A DNA stretch of 64,000 nucleotides from UBA1952 sp965246855 (GCA_965246855.1 CBDFFP010000003.1:248001-312000), one strand, 5' to 3'. Counted from the first letter of the stretch, positions 33,957 through 43,104 are shown. A program made the numbers and translations. The notes: a model not told the origin generated them from the sequence alone.

Positions 33957-34897
33957 TTCAAAAGCTTCTTAACATCGTAACGGTCAAAGAAAACTTTGGA
34001 ACGCTGGAAAGCTATTTTGACTTCTGCGAGCAATACCTGAGCCTTATTGCGGGGGATACGCTTCAGGCCGTGATTGTGTCTCAAAACGAAAACCACTACC
34101 GGTTTTATCAGTACGGAAAAGAAGGCGGTTATCAGGTCACAAGGCCGATAAACGCCAACCTAATGTACGATACGGAAGCATTCGGCGCAGCCCGGAAAAT
34201 CTTCTTCCAAACCCTTCCGGCGCTTGGCGCTGGTGTGGATATGGACCCTGCCCAAAGGGCCGTCCTGAACAACGCTGTTTATACGGTGCAACAATCCGTG
34301 GGTGCTGCCCTTGATGCGCTGCCCGCTGGGGAAAGCAACAAGGCCCGAAAGCTAAATGGAACCTTATTTGAAAACCTGATTCGCTTTCTGTTGCAGAGCA
34401 TGGGTGTGGAAGCGCAATCGGGAACGGTGCGTGTGCCGGTGAATGTGCCGGGCGAAGAAGCTTTTAAGATGAATTATCAGCACGACCTCATCGTAAGCGT
34501 AGAAGGCGAAGTGAAGGCGATTGGCTCCATAAAAACCTCCAGCAAAGACCGGATCGGTAAAATATTTGTGGATAAATTCCTCTACTCCCGGCTCCCGGAA
34601 AGCAGCCTGCCCCACATTGCTATCTTCCTCAACGACGTTCAGCGAAAAGGTACGCTACCCCGATTCGGCGTTAGCTCCACTTTCCTGCCCGGCCACTTCA
34701 AGGGCTATACGCTTAAACTAAATCCGCTGGATGGCGTGTATTACTGCGACATCCGCCCCGCGATGCGCACCGAACCTATCCTGCGCGACCACATCAAAAC
34801 GCTTGACCACTTGCTGTGCGACGACATCTGGAAGTTTGTAGCGCGGAAGGAAAGTACGCCCATTGAAGTCCGGGAAGAAGAAGTGCCTTACAATTAA
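33953..34897 (+). CDS. Probable type II restriction endonuclease
   Basis: 314 residues. A candidate PD-(D/E)XK-type centre is the Asp in YQHDLIVSVEG followed by SIKTSSKDR near 190, where SxKT replaces the usual ExK lysine strand, as in several type II enzymes. The overlapping stop/start with the methyltransferase gene and its size support a restriction partner. I cannot assign a subfamily; a BsaWI- or HindIII-like relation is only a guess. Confidence 0.8.
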   Translation: MIQKLLNIVTVKENFGTLESYFDFCEQYLSLIAGDTLQAVIVSQNENHYRFYQYGKEGGYQVTRPINANLMYDTEAFGAARKIFFQTLPALGAGVDMDPAQRAVLNNAVYTVQQSVGAALDALPAGESNKARKLNGTLFENLIRFLLQSMGVEAQSGTVRVPVNVPGEEAFKMNYQHDLIVSVEGEVKAIGSIKTSSKDRIGKIFVDKFLYSRLPESSLPHIAIFLNDVQRKGTLPRFGVSSTFLPGHFKGYTLKLNPLDGVYYCDIRPAMRTEPILRDHIKTLDHLLCDDIWKFVARKESTPIEVREEEVPYN

Positions 34898-34898
34898 G

Positions 34899-35024
34899 GA
34901 TGAAGCACGGGAGAAGGATTTTGCCGCAGGCCGCGCCGCGTCTCTTGACCGCGAGATAGACAAGGCCGTGTATGCGCTGTATGGATTAACGGAGGAGGAA
35001 ATAGCCCTGGTGGAAGGGGCGTAG
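34899..35024 (+). pseudogene. C-terminal remnant of an Eco57I/TaqI-like restriction-modification gene
   Basis: Directly after the endonuclease stop, one frame encodes DEAREKDFAAGRAASLDREID, KAVYALYGLTEEEIALVEGA (two parts) and a stop. DREID-VYxLYGLTEEEIxxVE is the usual last segment of fused restriction-modification enzymes of the same family as the remnant at 32685. It has no start codon. Array C begins 8 bp after its stop. Confidence 0.78.
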
Positions 35025-35031
35025 GGGCGCA

Positions 35032-35262
35032 AAAAAGGCCCCAACCACGCCGCCGTCGGGTCCGACCACGCCGCCGTTGGGCCCAACCATCCCGCCGTTG
35101 GACCCAACCATCCCGCCGTTGGACCCGACCACGCCGCCGTTGGGTCCAACGGTTCAATGGTTGGATCCGACCACGCCGCCGTTGGGCCCAACCACGCCGC
35201 CGTCGGACCCAACCACCGCGCCGTTGGGCCCAACCACGCGGCGGTTGGCAGGCAGGGAAGAA
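35032..35262. repeat. 21-bp repeat array C (11 units)
   Basis: Eleven 21-bp units beginning CCGTTGG, in exact phase at 35053 + 21n, plus one partial unit before. Most contain the palindrome TTGGGCCCAA or TCGGxCCGA-type variants, so each unit can form its own hairpin. A promoter with both boxes lies right after. I see no gene in 35025-35356. Confidence 0.88.
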
Positions 35263-35279
35263 AAAAAATTCTCTTCCCC

Positions 35280-35309
35280 TTTGTCAAAACCCGAAAAATC
35301 CCTACATTG
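35280..35309 (+). promoter_or_regulatory. Promoter of the gene at 35357
   Basis: TTTG (35280-35283), a 19-bp spacer and TACATTG (35303-35309) fit the Bacteroidota promoter pattern. It lies between array C and the start codon. Confidence 0.6.
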
Positions 35310-35356
35310 CACGCAATTCTTTTATTCACTCATAATCTTTCCCCTCTTCCACCGTC

Positions 35357-36040
35357 ATGTATAATTACTATCTGCCCCGCGCCGATGCCGACCGCGTTAT
35401 CTGGCTCAACAATTTTTCCTCCAAAATCGGCAACTACCTCACCAAGTACGGCATCACGGCTGCCGAGAAAACCGACATCGTGAACTTCGCCCTCGACTTT
35501 GCCTTTCGCGTATCGCTGACGGCACAAATGAAGAAGGCGCTGGGCGGGGTGGTAGAATGGAAAAATGCCCTGCGCGATGGCATCCCGGCGGGTGGCGTGA
35601 TTACCGTTCCCGTAATGCCCTCCCTGACGGGCGCGCCCACGGCGGTGGCCCCCGGCGGCTTTGACCGGGTGGCCGATGTGGTGAAGAAAATAAAAGACAA
35701 CAATGTTTATGTAGCAGCCGACGGACGGGATTTGGGCATAGAAGGCACCACGGCCCAGCGGCCCGACCTGAACAGCCTGAAGCCGGACATTGTGCTAAAA
35801 ACCGGCACCGCAGGCCGCCCCGCCTTTGGCTGGAAACTGAATGATATGGACGGGGTGAACGTGTATAAAGATGACGGCACGGGCTACCGCTTTTATGCCC
35901 ACGATAAACACCCTGATTATGAAGACAAGGCCCCGCTGCCTGCCAACCCTACCCGCATTAAATACAAGTTTATCTACACGCTGGGCGACGAGGAAGTAGG
36001 CCAGTTCTCCGACCCCATAACGGTGACCGTAGGGCAGTAG
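35357..36040 (+). CDS. Uncharacterised protein, paralogue of the gene at 23709
   Basis: 227 residues, no signal peptide. The N-terminal half is helical (YYLPRADADRVIWLNNFSSK at the start), the C-terminal half beta-rich with a fibronectin III-like end (IKYKFIYTLGDEEVGQFSDP). The ADADRVIWLNNF start is shared by a widespread family of Bacteroidota proteins of unknown role. It is followed by its own terminator. Confidence 0.78.
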   Translation: MYNYYLPRADADRVIWLNNFSSKIGNYLTKYGITAAEKTDIVNFALDFAFRVSLTAQMKKALGGVVEWKNALRDGIPAGGVITVPVMPSLTGAPTAVAPGGFDRVADVVKKIKDNNVYVAADGRDLGIEGTTAQRPDLNSLKPDIVLKTGTAGRPAFGWKLNDMDGVNVYKDDGTGYRFYAHDKHPDYEDKAPLPANPTRIKYKFIYTLGDEEVGQFSDPITVTVGQ

Positions 36041-36075
36041 CGTAATGATTAGTGATTAATGATTAGGGAGGATTT

Positions 36076-36110
36076 AAAAATCCGTCTTGGCTGGGCCAAG
36101 GCGGATTTTT
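36076..36110 (+). terminator. Terminator after the gene at 35357
   Basis: AAAAATCCGTCTTGGC pairs with CCAAGGCGGATTTTT around a short loop, with one T-G pair. Confidence 0.85.
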
Positions 36111-36123
36111 CGCATAGGCCCCC

Positions 36124-36131
36124 TACCTTCG
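36124..36131 (+). promoter_or_regulatory. Candidate -7 box of rnpB
   Basis: TACCTTCG, 10 bp before the predicted 5' end of the RNase P RNA, at the right place for a start site. Confidence 0.5.
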
Positions 36132-36140
36132 CCCGCTTCC

Positions 36141-36510
36141 ACCACAGGCCGGGGTATCGCGGGCGTTTCATAAGAATGCACGAGGAAAGTCCGGACAGCG
36201 CAGGGCAGCACACCACCTAACGGGTGGGATTCTTTTCTTCGCGGGAAAGAAGCCAGACAGTGCCACAGAAAATGACCGCCCTGAAAAGGGTAAGGGTGAA
36301 AACGTAGGGTAAGGGCCTACGGCAGCGTTTGGTAACAGGCGTTTGCGGGTAAACCTTGTGTGCTGAAATGCCAAATAGGCGCGCGATTGAGGGCGGCCCG
36401 TCCGATGCGCGCGGGTTGGCAGCTACAGGCGGCGCGCGAGTGCCGTCGCAGATAAATGATATCCATCCCGACTTGTCGGGAAACAGAATCCGGCTTACAG
36501 GCCTGTGGTG
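36141..36510 (+). ncRNA. rnpB: RNase P RNA, type A
   Basis: The universally conserved stretch GAGGAAAGTCCGGAC lies at 36182-36196. The ends pair as P1 (CCACAGGCC at 36142 with GGCCTGTGG at 36500). ACAGAAAATGACCGCC and GGGTAAGGGTGAAA are also typical. This is the catalytic RNA that trims tRNA 5' ends. Exact ends are estimated from P1. Confidence 0.93.
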
Positions 36511-36552
36511 GGCTTTTTTAGGGAATAGGGATGAACACCCATTACAAAACAT

Positions 36553-36630
36553 GGGTCATTCCGACGAAGGAGGAATCTCACAGCAGTTGGGAACAGCAAA
36601 TCTGAGATTCCTCCTTCGTCGGAATGACCC
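36553..36630. repeat. Long perfect inverted repeat after rnpB
   Basis: Two perfect 28-bp arms (first bases GGGTCATTCCGACGAAGG at 36553-36580, complement at 36603-36630) enclose a 22-bp loop. A heptad tract (CTATTCC three times) follows near 36653-36677. It may act as a terminator or be a REP-type element; no gene lies in 36511-36669. Confidence 0.85.
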
Positions 36631-36669
36631 GCTTCTTACACATAACTCCTCACCCCTATTCCCTATTCC

Positions 36670-37503
36670 CTATTCCCTGCTTTTAATGCCTCCCGGGGTC
36701 AGCTCAATTTTCCGGGCTTTGTAGAGCGCGCCGACGGCCATTTTAAACACCTTCTTGCTCATGCCAAAGGTTTTGGCAATCATCTCCGGGTCGCTCTTGT
36801 CGTTATAAGGGAGATAGCCGTCTGCTTCGCGCAGCTTTTCCAAAATCACGTCGGTGCTGTCCGTCACGCGCCCGTGGCCGCGAATGCCGGGTTTGAGGTC
36901 GAGCTTGCCGTCGGGGCGGATGGCGTGGACGTAGCCTTTCAATTCCTGACCTACTTCTAAGGGTTTCACGACGTCGCTGTGGTAGAGCACGCCGGTAAAA
37001 AGCCGGTTCACAATCGTTCGGTAGCCCAGGTCGGTAGCGTCCCAGACAAGAATGTCCACCGGCTCGCCCACTTGTAGTTCATTCGTGTGTTCGCGGAGCA
37101 GCTTCCCGAATTTTTCGGTAGCCGCCACGCGGCCCGTCATCTCGTCGATGTAAAGAGAGACCAGGTATTTCTCGCCTTCGTAAAGGCGGCTTTTTTGTTG
37201 GGAAAGGGGCAGGAAAACGTCCTTCATAATGCCCCATTCGAGGAAAGCGCCTTGAGCGTTTTTGCTCACCAGCTTCAGGGCGGCGATATCGCCCACAACC
37301 GCCAATGGCGTTTGCGTGGTGGCAATGAGGCGGCCTTCATTGTCGTGATAAATGAATACGCGCAACTGGTCTCCCAAGGCCAGATTTTCGGGCACGAAGC
37401 GCGTGGGAAGGAGGATTTCCAGCCCGTCGCCACCGTCGAGGTACCAGCCGAAGTCCACTTTTTTCACCACTTCCAATGTGTGGTAGATGCCTGCCTGAAT
37501 CAT
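36670..37503 (-). CDS. CvfB-like S1 RNA-binding protein
   Basis: 277 residues with successive S1-like domains (MIQAGIYHTLEVVKKVDFGW at the start; LKGYVHAIRPDGKLDLK near 200) and a C-terminal winged helix (PEMIAKTFGMSKKVFKMAVG). This is the layout of CvfB, an RNA-binding regulator known from Staphylococcus. It lies 18 bp downstream of rpoD on the same strand. Confidence 0.88.
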   Translation of the reverse strand: MIQAGIYHTLEVVKKVDFGWYLDGGDGLEILLPTRFVPENLALGDQLRVFIYHDNEGRLIATTQTPLAVVGDIAALKLVSKNAQGAFLEWGIMKDVFLPLSQQKSRLYEGEKYLVSLYIDEMTGRVAATEKFGKLLREHTNELQVGEPVDILVWDATDLGYRTIVNRLFTGVLYHSDVVKPLEVGQELKGYVHAIRPDGKLDLKPGIRGHGRVTDSTDVILEKLREADGYLPYNDKSDPEMIAKTFGMSKKVFKMAVGALYKARKIELTPGGIKSRE

Positions 37504-37521
37504 GGGGCGAAGATAAAGCGC

Positions 37522-38391
37522 CTAATGCCCCAGATACGTCCGCAGCACATTGCACTGTCCGTCGTCGCGGAGGCGGGAGATGGCTTTGTCTTTGATTTGG
37601 CGGACGCGCTCGCGCGTCAGGTCAAAACGCTCGCCGATGTCCTCCAGGCTCAGCGGGTTTTCTACGCCGATGCCGAAAAAAAGTTTCACTACATCCTGCT
37701 GCCGGGCAGAGAGCAGGCGCATAGCCCAGGAAATCTCGTTGCGCAGGGAGTCGTCGTGGGCCATGGCCTCGTCGGTAGCTTCGGCGTTGGGGTTCACCAT
37801 GGTGTCCAGCAGGCTGCCATCTTCGCCTTCGGCAAAGGGTGCGTCCATGCTCACGTGGCGCGAAGCGCCGCTTAGGGTGTTTTCTACTTCCTCCTGCCCC
37901 ATTTGCAGCAATTCTGCAAGTTCTTCCACGCTCGGCTCGCGCTCATATTCCTGCTCCAATTGCGAGTAGGCGCGGCTGATGCGGTTGGAAAGACCTACTT
38001 TGTTTAAAGGCAGGCGCACGATGCGGCTCTGCTCTGCAAGGGCTTGCAGGATGCTTTGGCGAATCCACCAGACGGCGTAGGAAATGAACTTGAAGCCGCG
38101 CGTTTCATCAAAGCGTTGCGCTGCTTTTATCAGGCCGAGGTTGCCTTCGTTAATAAGGTCGGAAAGGGAGAGCCCTTGGTTCTGATACTGCTTTGCTACG
38201 GACACCACGAAGCGCAGGTTGGCTTTGGTGAGCTTCTCCAATGCTTTCTCGTCGCCCATGTGGATGCGCTCGGCGAGTGACACTTCTTCCTCTGCTGTTA
38301 TCAGATCCACCTTCCCGATTTCCTGGAGGTATTTTTCCAGCGACTGACTTTCGCGGTTGGTGATGGACTTGGTAATCTTCAGTTGGCGCAT
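37522..38391 (-). CDS. rpoD: Primary RNA polymerase sigma factor
   Basis: 289 residues from MRQLKITKSITNRESQSLEK; an in-frame ATG two codons earlier is also possible. Region 2 (RFVVSVAKQYQNQGLSLSDL), region 2.4 (FISYAVWWIRQSI), region 3 and region 4 (LTRERVRQIKDKAISRLR) are all present. The short form without region 1.1 is typical for the Bacteroidota main sigma factor, which reads the TTTG/TAnnTTTG promoters seen in this window. Confidence 0.96.
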   Translation of the reverse strand: MRQLKITKSITNRESQSLEKYLQEIGKVDLITAEEEVSLAERIHMGDEKALEKLTKANLRFVVSVAKQYQNQGLSLSDLINEGNLGLIKAAQRFDETRGFKFISYAVWWIRQSILQALAEQSRIVRLPLNKVGLSNRISRAYSQLEQEYEREPSVEELAELLQMGQEEVENTLSGASRHVSMDAPFAEGEDGSLLDTMVNPNAEATDEAMAHDDSLRNEISWAMRLLSARQQDVVKLFFGIGVENPLSLEDIGERFDLTRERVRQIKDKAISRLRDDGQCNVLRTYLGH

Positions 38392-38680
38392 AGACATAAA
38401 AAGAGCTTTTTCAAGGAAGGGGGGTGAAGAAGGAGGAACGAAGAATTAATAAGGGAGAGGATTTCGTTAAGCCCAAGCGAATTTAATAGAATAAAATCCG
38501 GTTTCCCAAAAAGAATTAAACAGCCTTTAACAGCACGGGCTTTCTTAACCGCTTTTTTGGGTTATTATTACCCCTGAAATGAGGGCCTGCTGATTTGGAA
38601 ATCCCGCCGATTCTTTTATTATTGCACCCTCTTCTTTTCCCTGTTTTTCTTTTGGGAAAAACGCCTCTTAAAAACACGAA

Positions 38681-39067
38681 ATGGCCAAACAGCGCGTGAT
38701 GTATTCTCTGGAGTATCCTATCCGGTCTTCTCCTACCATTCTCTATGAATTTCTGTCCACGCCGGTGGGCCTGCAGGAGTGGTTTGCCGATAAGGTAGAG
38801 CAGCGGGAAAACAACTTCTTCTTTTACTGGAACGGCAGTGTGGATGTGGCGGAGCGAACAGAGGCTTTTGAGAACAACTACGTGCGCTACCGCTGGGAAC
38901 ACTATGGCCCGGACGAGTTTTTTGAGTTCCGCATTGAAATCAGTCCCGTGACCAACGAGACCATTTTGCGCATCTCCGATTTTGTGGACGACAAGTCGGA
39001 AATCAAAGACCAGGAGCGCCTTTGGAGCAGTCAGGTATCCGACCTGAAACACCGCATTGGTGCCTGA
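38681..39067 (+). CDS. START/AHSA1-like domain protein
   Basis: 128 residues. RSSPTILYEFLSTPVGLQEW, then FADKVE, resembles the helix-grip start of the AHSA1/START-like fold, common in Bacteroidota as a stand-alone protein next to rpoD. It probably binds a hydrophobic ligand; the ligand is unknown. It is divergent from rpoD, with a 283-bp gap that must hold both promoters. Confidence 0.85.
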   Translation: MAKQRVMYSLEYPIRSSPTILYEFLSTPVGLQEWFADKVEQRENNFFFYWNGSVDVAERTEAFENNYVRYRWEHYGPDEFFEFRIEISPVTNETILRISDFVDDKSEIKDQERLWSSQVSDLKHRIGA

Positions 39068-39190
39068 TAAAAAGCGAACTTCGCGGCTTGTGCGTAGGGG
39101 CGGGAACATCTCCTGCCCCTATGTTTTTGGGGGTCCTTTTTTTGTTTGAGAAAGAAGACCCGTGCGCGTGAAAATCCCCTGAAAACCGCT

Positions 39191-40648
39191 GTGCTCAAAA
39201 AACTCGACCTGCTGCTGATTCGCTCCTTTGCCGGGCCGTTTTTTGCGTGGTTTTTCCTTACGCTTTTTGTGCTGGTAATGCAGTTCTTCTGGCTCTATAT
39301 GGATGAGCTGATTGGTAAAGGACTGGCTATTTCCCTCATTCTGGAGCTGCTTGTTTACATGAGCACCACGCTTGTTCCGCTGGCGCTTCCGCTGGCTGTT
39401 TTGCTGGCTACGATTATGACCTTCGGCAACCTCGGCGAGAACTTTGAACTGGTGGCTCTGAAGAGTTCCGGCATCTCGCTGAACCGCTTTATGCGCCCGC
39501 TGCTGGTTACGATTGTGGCCCTCAGTTTTGGTGCGTTTCTGTTCAACAATTACGTCATTCCGGTTGCGAATCTGAAGGCGCTTTCCCTGCTTTATGACCT
39601 GCGCAATTCCAAGCCCACGCTCAACATCCGGCCCGGCCAGTTCAACAACGATATTCCCAACTTCTCCATCCGCGTTGCCTCCAAAGACAAGGACGGAAAA
39701 ACCATCCGCAACATCACCATCTACGACCACCTGAATTCCTATGGAAACACCAAAGTAGTAGTGGCGGAGAAAGGGCAGATGCTTCCTTCCGGCGACGGAC
39801 GGCTGCTGGTGTTCCGGTTGGAGAATGGCTGGCGCTACGAGGAAGGCATGAACGGGCAAAACCGCACGCAAACGCGGATGCACTTTAAGCAGTGGGACAA
39901 GGTATTTGACCTGTCGTCGTTCCGCATCAACAACACCGACCAAAACCTATTTACCGGCGACCAGAAAATGATGAGTCTCACGCAGCTTGGAGGGCAGATA
40001 GATACGCTGCGAAAAACGCACAAAAACGTAGTGACGAACACGCGCGGCTATTTGTCTTCGCAGTTTTATCCGCTGAGTGGAAAACCCTCAGACAGTCTTT
40101 TTCACCGCGCCTTTCCAAAGACTGCGAGGCCGCTTCTCTACAAAAAATCTTTTGCCGAGAGAATCCCGGATTCTGTACGCTCCGCCACGCTGCAAACCGT
40201 GCTGGGCAATATGCGTAACACACAGCAACTGGTGGACATCAGCGCGATTAACGAACACGCCGACCTGGACCGACTGCTGCATTTTGAGGTGGAATGGTAC
40301 CGCAAATTCACGATGGCGGCGGCTTGCATTCTCTTGTTTCTGATTGGCGCGCCGATGGGCGCTATCATCCGAAAGGGCGGGCTGGGGATGCCGATGCTGG
40401 TGTCTATCGTTTTGTTTCTGGTCTGGTATATCCTGTCGTTTGTGGGCGAGAAGCTGGCTACAAGCGGCTCGCTTTCGCCGTGGGTGGGTATGTGGGGAAG
40501 CGCGATTCTGCTCCTCCCGTTGGCTTTGTTTATTATCCGCAAAGCGCGGAACGATTCACCGCTTTTCCAGAAAGAATCTTACCTCCGCTTTTGGAACAAG
40601 TTGCGTCGTCGGTTTGGGGCGCAAAAGGCTGTTCATGCCTTAAAATAA
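39191..40648 (+). CDS. LptF/LptG family permease
   Basis: 485 residues from the GTG start (VLKKLDLLLIRSFAGPF), the usual N-terminus; a TTG 15 codons earlier is possible but unlike the family. Three N-terminal and three C-terminal helices flank a periplasmic beta domain (about 115-370). The family moves lipopolysaccharide from the inner membrane to the Lpt bridge. Which of LptF or LptG is not clear. A PAP2 phosphatase gene follows after 9 bp. Confidence 0.88.
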   Translation: MLKKLDLLLIRSFAGPFFAWFFLTLFVLVMQFFWLYMDELIGKGLAISLILELLVYMSTTLVPLALPLAVLLATIMTFGNLGENFELVALKSSGISLNRFMRPLLVTIVALSFGAFLFNNYVIPVANLKALSLLYDLRNSKPTLNIRPGQFNNDIPNFSIRVASKDKDGKTIRNITIYDHLNSYGNTKVVVAEKGQMLPSGDGRLLVFRLENGWRYEEGMNGQNRTQTRMHFKQWDKVFDLSSFRINNTDQNLFTGDQKMMSLTQLGGQIDTLRKTHKNVVTNTRGYLSSQFYPLSGKPSDSLFHRAFPKTARPLLYKKSFAERIPDSVRSATLQTVLGNMRNTQQLVDISAINEHADLDRLLHFEVEWYRKFTMAAACILLFLIGAPMGAIIRKGGLGMPMLVSIVLFLVWYILSFVGEKLATSGSLSPWVGMWGSAILLLPLALFIIRKARNDSPLFQKESYLRFWNKLRRRFGAQKAVHALK

Positions 40649-40657
40649 ATCCTTTCC

Positions 40658-41341
40658 GTGCGCAATCATCATCCACCCAATGTCTCCATCAATCCGTGGT
40701 TTTTCTACCCCTTTCTGGTGTGGGTGGGTGCTGGCGGAGCGATGCTGGCCACTTTTGACCGGAAGCAACTTTTCGAGGCCGTAAATGCCCATCACACGGC
40801 AACTACAGACGGGCTAATGCATAACCTGACCAACTTTGGCGACGGCACGGCCATCACCGGAATTTTGATTTTGCTGTTGGCTGTTCCCAAGTTTCGGAAC
40901 TGGTGGTATGTCATTGCTGCGGTGGTTTGCAACGCCATTCCGGCGCTGGTGATTCAGGTTTTGAAAGGCATCTTCAATGCACCGCGCCCGTTTGAGTATT
41001 ACAAGAACGACCCGTCGTGGATTCATTTTTCCAAAGACTGGGGAAGCATGTTGTATCACCATAGCTTTCCGTCGGGGCATTCAGGCGGAGCTTTCAGTGT
41101 CTTTTGTTTTCTGGCTTTGCTCCTGCCCCGGAAATATCGCTGGTTGGGGCTGCCGCTGTTTTTCTTTGCGCTGACAGTGGGTTACACGCGGCTTTATCTG
41201 GCGGCCCATTTCTTTGCCGACGTTTATGTGGGGTCAATCGTTGGAACGGTGGTGACGCTCGTGATTTTCCTCTTGATGAAAGGCCTTATCCCGCGTTTTT
41301 ATGGAAGCAACGAGCGGCAGATGGGCGTTCATGAAAACTAA
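40658..41341 (+). CDS. PAP2 family membrane phosphatase
   Basis: 227 residues with a GTG start. The three phosphatase motifs are KGIFNAPRP near 108, PSGHSGG near 140 and TRLYLAAHFFADV near 180, with six helices. It may dephosphorylate undecaprenyl pyrophosphate or lipid A. It forms an operon with the permease before it. Confidence 0.9.
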   Translation: MRNHHPPNVSINPWFFYPFLVWVGAGGAMLATFDRKQLFEAVNAHHTATTDGLMHNLTNFGDGTAITGILILLLAVPKFRNWWYVIAAVVCNAIPALVIQVLKGIFNAPRPFEYYKNDPSWIHFSKDWGSMLYHHSFPSGHSGGAFSVFCFLALLLPRKYRWLGLPLFFFALTVGYTRLYLAAHFFADVYVGSIVGTVVTLVIFLLMKGLIPRFYGSNERQMGVHEN

Positions 41342-41359
41342 CTTTTTTCGCGTTAGAAT

Positions 41360-41432
41360 GGAACACGGATAAAACGGATGGCTAAGGATGCATCTGTATA
41401 AATCCGTCTGAATCCGCGTCATCCGTGTTCCA
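41360..41432. repeat. Inverted repeat between PAP2 and GT39 genes
   Basis: 12-bp arms TGGAACACGGAT (41360-41371) and ATCCGTGTTCCA (41421-41432) enclose further ACGGAT/ATCCGT repeats. The set of GGAT/ATCC pairs can form a long hairpin. Confidence 0.65.
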
Positions 41433-41460
41433 CTTTACTCACTCCACAGAACCTCTCTTC

Positions 41461-43077
41461 ATGGCTGCCAACCAACGCTATCTGCTTCTTTTCCTGCTCG
41501 GCGCGCTCTTGTTTCTGCCCTTGCTGGGCGCGGTGCATCTTTTTGATTGGGACGAGATAAACTTCGCTGAGTGCGCGCGGGAAATGATTGTCTCCAAGGA
41601 CTATCTGCGGATGCAAATTGACTACCAACCGTTTTGGGAAAAGCCGCCGCTGTTTATCTGGTTGCAGGTGCTTTCCATGAAGCTTTTTGGGGTGGGAGAA
41701 TATGCCGCGCGCTTCCCAAATGCACTGGTGGGAATTGCCACTTTGCTGACGCTCTACCATGTAGGAAGAAAAGTGAGCGGCGAGCGGCGCGGACGGCTGT
41801 GGGTGGGCTTTTACCTCGCTTCGTGGCTGCCACATTTCTACTTCAAAACCGGCATCATTGACCCGCTGTTTAACCTCCTGATTTTCGGCGCGGTGTATCA
41901 GCTTTACCGGCTGCGGACGGCAGGGGAGAAGGGACTTGCTGCCGTGCTTTGGGGCGGGCTTTTCCTCGGCCTTGCGGTGCTGACGAAGGGCCCGGTGGCG
42001 CTGATTGTAACGGGGCTTTGTTTTTTGGTGTATCTCGTTTGGAATCGCGGACTGGCGGGATTTAAAATCGGAAGTCTGGCCTTGTTTGCGTTGGTTACGC
42101 TGGTCGTCGCTGCTTCATGGTTTGCAGTGGAAGTGGCTTCGCATGGCTGGTGGTTTGTGCGGGAATTCATCAGCTATCAGGCCGGTCTTTTCTCCCAGAA
42201 CATTGCCGACCACGAAGAGCCGTGGTTTTATCATCCCATCGTCTTGCTTATTGGCTGTTTTCCGGCTTCGCTGTTCCTCATTCCGGGGCGGGGCGAGAAG
42301 CTTTCCAACGCAGACAAGGACAAAGATTTTTCCCGCCTGATGTGGATTCTTTTTTGGGTGGTGTTGATTCTATTTTCCATCGTCAAGACGAAGATTGTTC
42401 ACTACTCCTCGCTCTGCTATTACCCCATTACGTTCCTCGCTGCGCGACGTATAGAAGCCTATCTGGAAGGCCGGGAAACGCTGCATCCGGGACGGAAAGC
42501 GGTGTTGCTTTTCTTAGGAACGGTATGGGGAATTATTCTTCTTGCACTGCCCATGGTGGGACTTCAAAAAGAAAAGCTCATCCCCTACATCGCTGACCGG
42601 TTTGCCGTTGCCAACCTTGCCGCCGACGTGCCGTGGAGCTATGCGGAATGCGCGTGGGGCGCGCTGTATCTCGTGGGCATCTGGACGGCTGTTTTTCTCA
42701 TCCGCCGCAACCCGAAGCGCGGCATTCTGCTTTTATTTGGGGTGCAAATCGTAGCAATTCAGATTACGCTCCTACACTTTACGCCTAAGATTGAAGCCTA
42801 TTCACAGCGCGCCGCGATTGAGTTTTTTAAAAGCAAAGCGGGCGAGGATTGCTATATTCAACCCATTGGCTACAAGAGCTACGCGCATCTTTTCTACGCC
42901 CAGAAACGCCCGCCGCAAAACCCGAATTCCTATAATGAAGAATGGCTGCGCAACGGGGCGGTGGACAAACCGACGTATTTTATCTGCAAAATCCCGGATA
43001 AGGAGGGGCTGCTGAAAGACAAGAAGCTGGAATTGATCGGGGAGAAGAACGGCTTTGTGTTTTTCCGGCGGCGGTAG
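41461..43077 (+). CDS. Glycosyltransferase family 39-like (ArnT-type) membrane protein
   Basis: 538 residues. The DWDEINFAECAREMI motif near 25 holds the acidic residues of the first extracytoplasmic loop, and FWEKPPLFIWLQ near 58 is typical. About ten helices follow, then a soluble end. It would transfer a sugar from a polyprenyl carrier to lipid or protein. The ATG after the inverted repeat (MAANQRY) was chosen. Confidence 0.9.
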   Translation: MAANQRYLLLFLLGALLFLPLLGAVHLFDWDEINFAECAREMIVSKDYLRMQIDYQPFWEKPPLFIWLQVLSMKLFGVGEYAARFPNALVGIATLLTLYHVGRKVSGERRGRLWVGFYLASWLPHFYFKTGIIDPLFNLLIFGAVYQLYRLRTAGEKGLAAVLWGGLFLGLAVLTKGPVALIVTGLCFLVYLVWNRGLAGFKIGSLALFALVTLVVAASWFAVEVASHGWWFVREFISYQAGLFSQNIADHEEPWFYHPIVLLIGCFPASLFLIPGRGEKLSNADKDKDFSRLMWILFWVVLILFSIVKTKIVHYSSLCYYPITFLAARRIEAYLEGRETLHPGRKAVLLFLGTVWGIILLALPMVGLQKEKLIPYIADRFAVANLAADVPWSYAECAWGALYLVGIWTAVFLIRRNPKRGILLLFGVQIVAIQITLLHFTPKIEAYSQRAAIEFFKSKAGEDCYIQPIGYKSYAHLFYAQKRPPQNPNSYNEEWLRNGAVDKPTYFICKIPDKEGLLKDKKLELIGEKNGFVFFRRR

Positions 43078-43104
43078 GGACACTTTGCGCGTGTCCCTAC
43101 GGAT

